Assembly (NCBI GenBank): GCA_937893735.1
Contig: CALBGD010000181.1
Location: forward strand, 1-5,033
From: an uncultured Clostridia bacterium
GTDB taxonomy: Bacteria; Bacillota; Clostridia; Oscillospirales; Ruminococcaceae
Direction of reading: 5' to 3'
DNA: 5,033 nucleotides
Position numbers and translations under genes: made by a program. Shown one piece after another: positions 1-5,033 of the stretch; positions within the stretch are counted from its first letter, which is position 1; every line of letters begins with the position of its first letter. The notes under the pieces are model-generated. The model saw nothing but the letters and a program-made list of their open reading frames with translations, did no database searches and was not told the DNA's origin.

Positions 1-309
1 CGTTGTCACTCTGTAATGAATTCCAGGCTGGAGCTTATCAAAAAGTTCGTTAAAGTCTGCTTCAAAAAGACGTCCGTATTCGGCTATTTGTTCACGAATT
101 GGCATATTCCTGTATTTTTCGTGTATTTCCTCAACCACACTTTTGTTGCGTATCCGCTGGCTAATTTTTGTGTATTTGCCAAACCAATCGCATACACAAA
201 GAAATTCTGTAATATTATGAGTATGTTTCATAACATAACATAAGCGATATAACTCAAAAATGCTGATCGAAAAGGAAATCACAGCAATAAAATTCAGTAT
301 TATGTCCAT
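1..309 (-). CDS. Hypothetical N-terminally membrane-anchored protein, 3'-partial
   Basis: The minus strand is open from an ATG at 309-307 to the window edge, giving 103 codons with no stop, so the C terminus is missing. The start is supported by AGAGG five bases upstream, which overlaps the stop codon of the preceding gene; the gap between the two genes is only 8 bp, so they are probably cotranscribed and translationally coupled. Residues 3 to 20 (beginning DIILNFIAVISF) are hydrophobic and would form a signal anchor. The rest is polar and charged (WFGKYTKISQRI, then EEIHEKYRNM and REQIAEYGRLFE), probably helical and cytoplasmic. I do not recognise the family. The organisation of a single N-terminal helix plus a soluble helical domain would suit a small accessory protein of the element, but that is inference. 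The plus-strand reading over the same bases has no ribosome site and is a shadow. Confidence 0.7.
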   Translation of the reverse strand, partial: MDIILNFIAVISFSISIFELYRLCYVMKHTHNITEFLCVCDWFGKYTKISQRIRNKSVVEEIHEKYRNMPIREQIAEYGRLFEADFNELFDKLQPGIHYRVTT

Positions 310-317
310 GGGAACCT

Positions 318-785
318 CTATTCTTTTGGAATTCTAACAAGAGACAGCATTGTTGCTATACCAGGAATATTGACTAGCAAAAAAGGCAGCCACATATAAT
401 ATTCATAATAATTCAGCAGGTAATAATTATAGAAGAAAAAGCATACTGAAAACAAAAAAATTACAATTACATTTATAATGAAATCTTTGTCTATGCTCGG
501 CTTCACGATGGAAGATTGAATAGCAAGTCCGAACTTTTCAGACACGCTATAATTTCCGTATTTCAATTCGTGCTTTACCTCATACATCTTTATGCGCCTG
601 AGAATAAAGAAAGTTGGCTGTGTGTACATAATACATAATACCACAACGGAGTAAAATTGTAAACCCCCGCCAAGCAGCATCAGTCCTGCTATTGCCGCGC
701 CGCCGATAAACAACGAGATAGAATAATGAAGAAAAAAGATATGTGTAAGTTTTAACTCACGCAGCTTTTTGAAACAGTATATCAT
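318..785 (-). CDS. Small polytopic membrane protein of unknown function, 155 aa
   Basis: I place the start at the ATG at 785-783 (MIYCFKKLRELKL) because GGAGGG lies five bases upstream at 796-791. The frame is open back to a GTG at 815, but that codon belongs to palindromic repeat A and would add a spurious MRHLF peptide. About four hydrophobic segments are visible: residues about 16-33 (FFLHYSISLFIGGAAIAG), 35-58, 100-118 (FIINVIVIFLFSVCFFFYN) and 130-147 (MWLPFLLVNIPGIATML). Between the two pairs is a basic, charged stretch (RRIKMYEVKHELKYGNYSVSEKFG) that should be cytoplasmic. The protein ends LVRIPKE. I recognise no family. It follows the relaxase gene across a repeat-rich 90 bp gap with a likely terminator, and is followed 8 bp later by another membrane-anchored protein, so those two probably form a unit. 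No catalytic motif is visible. Confidence 0.75.
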   Translation of the reverse strand: MIYCFKKLRELKLTHIFFLHYSISLFIGGAAIAGLMLLGGGLQFYSVVVLCIMYTQPTFFILRRIKMYEVKHELKYGNYSVSEKFGLAIQSSIVKPSIDKDFIINVIVIFLFSVCFFFYNYYLLNYYEYYMWLPFLLVNIPGIATMLSLVRIPKE

Positions 786-790
786 TTTCG

Positions 791-796
791 CCCTCC
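791..796 (-). promoter_or_regulatory. Ribosome binding site deciding the start at 785
   Basis: The minus strand reads GGAGGG here, five bases before the ATG at 785. No comparable purine-rich site precedes the upstream GTG at 815, so translation should begin at 785. The site lies five bases after repeat copy A, so a hairpin formed by that repeat would sit next to the ribosome site. Confidence 0.75.
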
Positions 797-800
797 AAAT

Positions 801-828
801 AAACAGGTGCCTCACGGTGAGGCAGTGC
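801..828 (-). repeat. Palindromic repeat copy A (intergenic, 5' leader)
   Basis: The centre is a perfect palindrome, GCCTCAC / G / GTGAGGC (809-823). On the minus strand the right side continues GGCACCTGTTTA, the same extension as in the coding copies; the left outer arm (GCACT) has diverged. It lies between the relaxase terminator and the ribosome site of the gene starting at 785. It supplies the in-frame GTG at 815 that makes that gene look ten codons longer than it is. Confidence 0.85.
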
Positions 829-844
829 TTTATTTATCATCGTG

Positions 845-880
845 AAAAAAGTATGAGGTGCCTCACCGTGAGACACCTCA
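845..880 (-). terminator. Intrinsic terminator made from repeat copy B
   Basis: On the minus strand the relaxase stop TGA (880-878) begins a stem with arms TGAGGTGTCTCAC and GTGAGGCACCTCA around one central base, with a single mismatch. It is followed by TAC and then six T (850-845). A GC-rich stem followed by a T run directly after a stop codon is the form of a rho-independent terminator. The stem is the repeat itself, so the repeat appears to serve as the transcription stop here. The stop codon being inside the stem could mean that a terminating ribosome influences folding. Confidence 0.6.
854..880 (-). repeat. Palindromic repeat copy B (overlaps relaxase stop codon)
   Basis: A 27 bp palindrome with 13 bp arms around one central base (867) and one mismatch, a G-T wobble in RNA. 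Its first three bases on the minus strand are the relaxase TGA stop. It is 25 bp from copy A and in the same orientation by its TGAGGCACCT half. The outer GTTTC extension is absent and replaced by CATAC. Confidence 0.9.
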
Positions 881-3220
881 CATTTCGGCAGTGTTTTCCT
901 TATCCTGCTTCTTCAGAATAAGTTCTCGTATCTGTTCCTTGCTCAGATCACCATGACCGAATACTGCCGCAGAGCATTCCGCCATTGCAGCACGGCTGCT
1001 TTCCAAATTTTCTGACAGCAAACGTCCGACAGAACCGACCAGCTTTACAACACAGCCTTGCTCCCAGGAAGTCCGAGAATCAAGAAGATTTTGTGCATAT
1101 TCGTTTCCGGCGTTAGCCGAATCAGTCAGATATTTTCTAGCGAGCTCCACATCTCTAACTTTATCGATAAATAAATACATGGAACCCAATGTATAGTCCA
1201 CTAGGGGAGCAGTAGAATTGTTTATTGATTTTGCTTTATTAAGGAGAGATACAGCAACATTCAGATCACCACCGATTTCTCCGCTAATATACAGCTTGGC
1301 CAGTGCTATACAAGCATATGGCATTGTTTTAGCAGCCTTATTCAAATATTCAGCACCTGCGTTCACGTCCTTTTCTGTACCGATTCCATTGCATAACATT
1401 TTGCCAACTACAAACTCCGAAAGATGATTACCTTCGTCGGCGGCTTTTTTCAGCCACTTGAATGCTTCTTCGTAATCTATATCCGTTCCATAGCCGTCAT
1501 AAAACATTCTGCCTATCCGGTAGTGAACATACGCCTTTTGTCTGGTTCGCGGTTCGATCTCCAGAAAGCCGTTCAGTGCTTCACGATAGATTTCAAAAGC
1601 ATTACCCTGACAAAGATTTCTGCGGCAGAGGTCTGCAATTTCATACTTGGCAAGGATATTCCCTTTGTCGGCTTCTTTGGAGAATAACTCCAGTGCTCTG
1701 TCGTAATCCTTATCCTTTACAGCATTTCTGGCTTCTTTTATTGCAAATGAGCTGATATACAGTTTTCGTGACACAGGTGCCTCACCGTGAGGCAGGTCAT
1801 CGTTTGAGCCAGGCGTATGCTCTTTACCAATGATCTGGTCTGAATCAGGCTTATCATTGAAAAACGGAGGTGCCTCATCGTGATGCACCTCTGTTTCATC
1901 TGTAATTGAATCAAAGTTTGGAACATCAGTGTACTGCCATTCGTCAAAGTGACCTGCCATCTTCTCAGCTTTTATGATGCGGAGAATTTCATTACCTACA
2001 GCATATTCAACTTTATCATTGACTTGTTTCATGTAAGAGGTTATTTGGAAATTACCATATACAGATTCCTCGCTGTGAAGCAGCTGATTATACATAAGGC
2101 GAAGCTCGCATATTTCATCATACTGAGCCTTGAATATTGTATTGTTATCAATTATATAATGCGTAAGTTCATCAAGCTTTCGTGCCATCTCTGGATGTGT
2201 AAAATTAATTATTTTGTATTTCAACTGACCTTTTGGCGGAAGAACTCGATAAATCTGATATAGCGCTGCGTATATGTTAGCAGTATAATTATCAGAAGCA
2301 CCATTGATGACATTTTGAATTGTATATTCACCGATTTGCTTTCTCATGCTGCGTCGCATAATCTCTTCCTTTTTATATATTTCGGTAAACAGTTCCCGAT
2401 AAGTGCTCCTTATTGCGTCAATCCGTATTTTGTCGCAAATAAGAGGATCAACTTTGTTTATCAGAACCTGCTGCTGTATATCCCACCACATAATATGTAC
2501 ATGAGGCTGTCCCTCTTTAAGGTGAACTGCGGCAAGATATTCAATATTTTCAATCTTCATATTCATGCCGTTTGCTATGTCGCTAATGTGATACTTAACC
2601 CAGTTTTCCCAATCGTACAGAGTGTTCAATCCAGCTTCAGCTGCACTTTCGGGAGTAAAGGAGAATATGCTATGAAATACATTCCGATGTGGTGTAGAAA
2701 TTTTACGAACATATTTCTGCATTTCAACCGTGCTGTAACTATCAGAGAATTTCCCGTTGATTACTCCAAAAAGACCATTTTCCGGTTCAGTAAACATTTC
2801 CTCCGAAGCACTGTCTATATCCTCATCGTACTTAGCTTTTTCTTTATTCTTGCTCCGAACATCATAAGTAATAAGCTCGTCAGTTTCGGCATTCTTAACT
2901 TTTTTGTCAATGAGTTTGGCAGCGTGTTCACGTTCGCCCATGTATTTAACAAGATTATTTATTTCAATATTGATATATCTGAGCAGCTCTTTATTGCTGT
3001 TACCTGCAATAAAAAAGATTGATGACCAATTAGATAAGAATATGAACAAACCTGGTAAAGCATTTTTATCGTTCTTGGCATCTGTGGGTTTAGCAATTAT
3101 ACCTTTGGTGGGATTTTGGCTAATTATAATACTGACCCAAGGAGTATTTTTAACAGAACTTCTTTTCTTGCCATTTGTCATATTGGCACTCCTCTCAATT
3201 TCGGCCGTTGTATTTTTCAT
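878..3220 (-). CDS. MobL-type conjugative relaxase with C-terminal Sel1 repeats; N terminus replaced
   Basis: Relaxases nick the element's oriT, stay bound to the 5' end and pilot the strand into the recipient. The open frame gives 780 residues, but only about residue 68 onward looks genuine. Residues 71-95 (GNSNKELLRYI, NNLVKYMGERE) resemble the family's N-terminal part. The metal motif is QPHVHIMWW with H240 and H242, preceded by IEYLAAVHLKEG, typical of MobL relaxases. Residues 430-490 are a linker holding two repeat-encoded peptides (ETEVHHDEAP, DLPHGEAPVS). Residues 505-715 contain about five Sel1/TPR-like units, for example YRIGRMFYDGYGTDIDYEEA and VGKMLCNGIGTEKD. Such repeats usually bind protein partners. 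Residues 1-67 are read antisense to a plus-strand membrane-protein fragment, and there is no ribosome site at 3220, so this start is probably false and the true one lost at about 3016. The next internal ATG is at 2941 (M94). Confidence 0.85.
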   Translation of the reverse strand: MKNTTAEIERSANMTNGKKRSSVKNTPWVSIIISQNPTKGIIAKPTDAKNDKNALPGLFIFLSNWSSIFFIAGNSNKELLRYINIEINNLVKYMGEREHAAKLIDKKVKNAETDELITYDVRSKNKEKAKYDEDIDSASEEMFTEPENGLFGVINGKFSDSYSTVEMQKYVRKISTPHRNVFHSIFSFTPESAAEAGLNTLYDWENWVKYHISDIANGMNMKIENIEYLAAVHLKEGQPHVHIMWWDIQQQVLINKVDPLICDKIRIDAIRSTYRELFTEIYKKEEIMRRSMRKQIGEYTIQNVINGASDNYTANIYAALYQIYRVLPPKGQLKYKIINFTHPEMARKLDELTHYIIDNNTIFKAQYDEICELRLMYNQLLHSEESVYGNFQITSYMKQVNDKVEYAVGNEILRIIKAEKMAGHFDEWQYTDVPNFDSITDETEVHHDEAPPFFNDKPDSDQIIGKEHTPGSNDDLPHGEAPVSRKLYISSFAIKEARNAVKDKDYDRALELFSKEADKGNILAKYEIADLCRRNLCQGNAFEIYREALNGFLEIEPRTRQKAYVHYRIGRMFYDGYGTDIDYEEAFKWLKKAADEGNHLSEFVVGKMLCNGIGTEKDVNAGAEYLNKAAKTMPYACIALAKLYISGEIGGDLNVAVSLLNKAKSINNSTAPLVDYTLGSMYLFIDKVRDVELARKYLTDSANAGNEYAQNLLDSRTSWEQGCVVKLVGSVGRLLSENLESSRAAMAECSAAVFGHGDLSKEQIRELILKKQDKENTAEM
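1773..1797 (-). repeat. Palindromic repeat copy C (in relaxase linker)
   Basis: The perfect core is GCCTCAC / C / GTGAGGC (1779-1793). On the coding strand it reads in frame as DLPHGEAPVSR, with GCACCTGTGTC on the right side and a diverged left outer arm. It lies where the linker ends and the Sel1 repeat domain begins, about residues 475-485 of the relaxase reading frame. Confidence 0.85.
1867..1897 (-). repeat. Palindromic repeat copy D (in relaxase linker)
   Basis: Arms GAGGTGCATCAC and ATGAGGCACCTC on the coding strand with two mismatches, plus the outer GAAACA on the left. It is read in frame as ETEVHHDEAPP (about residues 442-451). It lies just after the last relaxase-like stretch. A 16 bp run (1885-1900) is identical to one in copy E inside the giant-protein gene. 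Confidence 0.85.
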
Positions 3221-3623
3221 CCAATTTATCTGTTTGTTTTTTGAATTTATCGTAAAACAATTAATGAAACTTAAAAAATCGGAATGCGATAATAGTCAAC
3301 AACAGAATAATGACGAGTCTAATACCACTATAGCTCCTCCAAATATAAGTCAGCCTCGCAACAATTGGGATAAACTGCTTTTAGCAGCACTCCTTATTCC
3401 TATATTATTTATGCCTATCTCATATTTGTTTGGTTGGCAACAAGCTTCACAAAAAGAATATTTCGATTTTATCGTTGATGAATATAATGATGAAATCGGC
3501 GTCGACAATTCACTCTGTTACAATCTGATCTTATCACAGAATTCTGAATACTATTGCCTCTCAGGATACACAATATCAAAAGACGATGTCCTGCTCCTCA
3601 GCTGTCGCATGGCGGTGTTCTGA
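3012..3623 (+). pseudogene. Fragment of an unrelated membrane protein gene, cut at both ends
   Basis: Only this segment reads sensibly on the plus strand. From about 3012 it gives KKIDDQLDKNMNKPGKAFLS, then hydrophobic segments (FLASVGLAIIPLVGFWLIII; FVILALLSISAVVFFIQFIC), a hydrophilic linker rich in N and Q (SQQQNNDESN), another hydrophobic segment (LLLAALLIPILFMPISYLFG), then a polar domain (QKEYFDFIVDEYNDEIG). It therefore looks like a membrane protein with at least three helices and an outer or C-terminal domain. An ATG occurs at 3042 but has no ribosome site, and sensible coding seems to begin before it. After about 3585 the frame only reads the antisense of the giant-protein gene, ending in LLLSCRMAVF. 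Both natural ends are therefore missing. I do not recognise the family. It is visibly A+T richer than the flanking genes and I see no palindromic repeat in it. Confidence 0.55.
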
Positions 3624-5033
3624 TTCGATTTGTTTCAGCGTTTTTATGGCTGTTACATTGGCGGCGTATTTCGCTTTCGGACCGGTGGGGTATGCGAAAT
3701 TTTCGGGGAAGCTGTAATTGCCAACCGGCGGTAATTTCTGAAAAACAAAATTCCGGTCAATCGTATCCCGTGAAACAGGTGCATCACGGTGAGGCACCTC
3801 TGTTTCATCATGAAGCGGCTGCATATCTCTTTCGCGAAGATATGAGTAGATCGTGCCGGCTGTATCGTTTGATGAAAACCGATTAACAAACACGTCTGAA
3901 CCAGCTTTAGCGCTGTCTGCGATGAGCACATACGCATTATCATCAGCAAAATAGGATAATCTGAAATTGCTGAGTTTAAGGTCTGCTGCGTCCTCTACTG
4001 GATAAAGGGGTATCTTCTTTTCTTTTTCAGTAATTCTGATCGTCTTGTGTTCTTCAATATCCCTAATAAAGGAATCGGTAATCTCTGAATTATCAGAATT
4101 TGCTGCCTCATCGTGAGGAATTGCCTTTTCTTCTTCCGAAAGATAAACCAGGTCATCAAATGCGAGATTTTTCAGAGCAACTTCGTTCATCTCGTCCAGT
4201 GAATTGTACTGCTCCTCACGGACAACATTACCGCCAAACTCAGTCAGTATGCGGTACTGTTCAAGGTCTGCATACGCGCCGATCATCGTGTCATTTTCTT
4301 CATCGGTAGTATATGCAAGGTCAACATGAGCCAGATTGTCAAAGTCAGCAGTGCTGCCATATTCTGTTTCGCAAAAGTCGTTGATATATTCGATAGCAGC
4401 TTTCAGAGAATCAGAAACAGGTGCCTCATTGTGAGACACCTCGTCTGAGCTAATATATGTATCCTGGTGCTCAAGCTCATATTCGATAGCCCTTTTAAGC
4501 ACTTCGACTGCGCTGTGATATTGTTTGTACCGAGAGAGAAAATCAATAACACCACCGTCCCCGTCTCCAATGTCCTGCCTTTCGGAGAAACTGGATTCAC
4601 TATCAGGCATATTTACGGTAAATTTGGTTTTATCGTATCCAAGCCATCGGTAGTATTCGTTTTTATCAGCGCTTTCCCATTCTTCCTCTGAACCGTATTT
4701 CTCCAGACCGGCTTTTCTTGCGGAAGTGTGTTCCTCGTCTGCCTGTTTCATTATCGTGTCGAATTCAAGTACAGAGTAAGTTTTACCATCCTCAAACGCT
4801 GGGCTCTCACTCCACTCACAGGTGATTGTAGGAAGTTTGTTGATATTATCTGCCGCAGATTCGGACACATCTATTGATATCTCCGATTTTGATTCATCAA
4901 AAGAATCAAAGGTCAGCTGCTCGCTGTCCTCTTCAGCGGGAGATTCGTTTTCTATGCGTTCGCGGTGATTATAGAGATATGTGAATGCCTGGGCTGCAAT
5001 TTCATCAAGAGTACTGTCCTCAAGAGCTGCTCC
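3576..5033 (-). CDS. Giant element protein (LPD modules plus helicase/methylase leader), 5'-partial and truncated
   Basis: The minus frame is open to the window edge (485 residues visible); the GTG at 4868 is only an internal codon, since coding continues upstream without a stop (ALEDSTLDEIAAQAFTYLYN). Numbered from the edge, residues 71-185 match the LPD25-type module (EWSESPAFEDGKTYSV, LGYDKTKFTVNMPD, RQDIGDGDGGVIDFLSRY). Residues about 209-302 (LAHVDLAYTTDEENDTM) and 318-405 (an unassigned domain, DNAYVLIADSAKAGSDVF) are further modules. Residues 424-483 (KAKYAANVTAIKTLKQIESE, then ATAEEQDI) are the leader that, in conjugative-element helicase/N-6 DNA methylase giants, directly precedes a YVGWGG motif. 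Here YVGWGG is absent: after EEQDI the frame gives VF and stops at the junction with the foreign segment. The catalytic core, usually well over 1000 residues, is therefore lost. Repeat-encoded peptides G, F and E separate the modules. Confidence 0.8.
   Translation of the reverse strand, partial: GAALEDSTLDEIAAQAFTYLYNHRERIENESPAEEDSEQLTFDSFDESKSEISIDVSESAADNINKLPTITCEWSESPAFEDGKTYSVLEFDTIMKQADEEHTSARKAGLEKYGSEEEWESADKNEYYRWLGYDKTKFTVNMPDSESSFSERQDIGDGDGGVIDFLSRYKQYHSAVEVLKRAIEYELEHQDTYISSDEVSHNEAPVSDSLKAAIEYINDFCETEYGSTADFDNLAHVDLAYTTDEENDTMIGAYADLEQYRILTEFGGNVVREEQYNSLDEMNEVALKNLAFDDLVYLSEEEKAIPHDEAANSDNSEITDSFIRDIEEHKTIRITEKEKKIPLYPVEDAADLKLSNFRLSYFADDNAYVLIADSAKAGSDVFVNRFSSNDTAGTIYSYLRERDMQPLHDETEVPHRDAPVSRDTIDRNFVFQKLPPVGNYSFPENFAYPTGPKAKYAANVTAIKTLKQIESEHRHATAEEQDIVF
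3772..3806 (-). repeat. Palindromic repeat copy E (fullest copy, in giant protein gene)
   Basis: A 35 bp palindrome. Outer ends are GAAACA and TGTTTC, inner arms AGGTGCATCAC / G / GTGAGGCACCT with one mismatch, and there are two extra bases in one arm. On the coding strand it is read in frame as ETEVPHRDAPVS, 12 codons, so the full unit is about 36 bp and frame-neutral. It lies between an unassigned module and the helicase/methylase leader. Confidence 0.9.
4102..4120 (-). repeat. Palindromic repeat copy F (degenerate, in giant protein gene)
   Basis: Only the centre is kept: CCTCA / TCG / TGAGG. It is read in the same frame as the other copies, giving IPHDEAANS, with the H-x-E-A core intact but APVS changed to AANS. 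It lies at the border between two LPD-like modules. It is probably an older, decayed copy. Confidence 0.65.
4414..4442 (-). repeat. Palindromic repeat copy G (in giant protein gene)
   Basis: Inner arms AGGTGCCTCAT / T / GTGAGACACCT with two mismatches, plus the outer GAAACA on the plus strand. On the coding strand it is read in frame as DEVSHNEAPVS. It lies just after the LPD25-like module and before the next module. Confidence 0.85.

Noticed and set aside
16..243. Plus-strand reading of 75 residues
   Set aside because: It has no ribosome site and is the antisense of a minus-strand gene with a good start and operon spacing.
786..815. GTG at 815 as the start of the small membrane protein, adding MRHLFIWRAK
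   Set aside because: The GTG and the MRHLF peptide come from repeat copy A in its non-coding phase; the same peptide appears wherever the repeat is read in that phase. A good ribosome site supports the ATG at 785 instead.
801..880. Origin of transfer (oriT) formed by the palindromes next to the relaxase
   Set aside because: The same palindrome occurs inside coding sequence several times, so it is not a unique site. Its position after rather than before the relaxase gives no support, and no nick-site sequence can be recognised.
1738..1947. Short minus-strand reading in an alternative frame containing MRHL peptides
   Set aside because: It overlaps the relaxase linker out of frame and is kept open only by repeats C and D; no start signal.
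2315..3022. Plus-strand reading of 235 residues, hydrophobic
   Set aside because: It is antisense to the conserved relaxase core including the HxH motif; its hydrophobicity reflects the reverse complement of charged codons.
801..4442. CRISPR array
   Set aside because: The copies are spaced irregularly from 25 bp to about 2 kb, lie inside coding sequence, and show no uniform spacers or cas genes.
4866..4868. GTG at 4868 as the start of the giant protein
   Set aside because: The same frame stays open to the window edge with protein-like sequence and no ribosome site precedes this GTG, so the gene begins outside the window.

Overview
The window looks like part of an integrated conjugative or mobilizable element from a gut Firmicute, most likely a Ruminococcus-type Oscillospiraceae member. 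This rests on the protein families seen (a MobL-type relaxase and a giant 'large polyvalent protein' with an LPD25-like module and the leader of a helicase/DNA-methylase core) and on the moderate A+T content. It is inference from remembered family appearance, with no database search.

Layout, in the direction of transcription (almost everything is on the minus strand). From 5033 down to 3576 lies the 5'-partial coding sequence of the giant element protein. It breaks off immediately before the point where the catalytic helicase/methylase part should begin. From about 3585 down to 3012 lies a roughly 570 bp segment of a different character: a plus-strand fragment of a membrane protein gene, cut at both ends, on which no palindromic repeat is seen. 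From about 3016 down to 878 lies a MobL-type relaxase with the HxH metal motif, fused to C-terminal Sel1/TPR-like repeats. Its native start appears to be lost, and its reading frame runs about 65 codons into the antisense of the membrane-protein fragment. The relaxase stop codon lies inside a palindrome followed by six T, which can act as an intrinsic terminator. Then come a small membrane protein (785 to 318) and, 8 bp further on, a membrane-anchored protein that leaves the window (309 to 1).

The most interesting signal is a family of short palindromic repeats, seven copies (A to G, 801 to 4442), all in the same orientation. Sense-strand arms are GAGGTGYCTCAC and TGAGGCACCTGTTTC, extending in the fullest copy to a 35 bp palindrome with GAAACA/TGTTTC ends. 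Five copies lie inside two unrelated genes, always in the same reading frame, and encode variants of the peptide ETEV-x-H-x-(E/D)-A-P-V-S. Each of the five falls at what looks like a border between protein modules, and the other two lie in the gap between genes. This resembles the in-gene palindromic elements known in Rickettsia. It could be a protein-coding mobile palindrome or a recombination seam for domain shuffling in this element family.

Functionally, the relaxase would nick and lead the transferred strand. The giant protein, if intact elsewhere, would be an accessory DNA-processing or anti-defence factor of the element. The two downstream membrane proteins are unrecognised. In this copy the giant protein is broken and the relaxase start is replaced, so the element is either decayed or the contig is joined wrongly at about 3015 and 3585.
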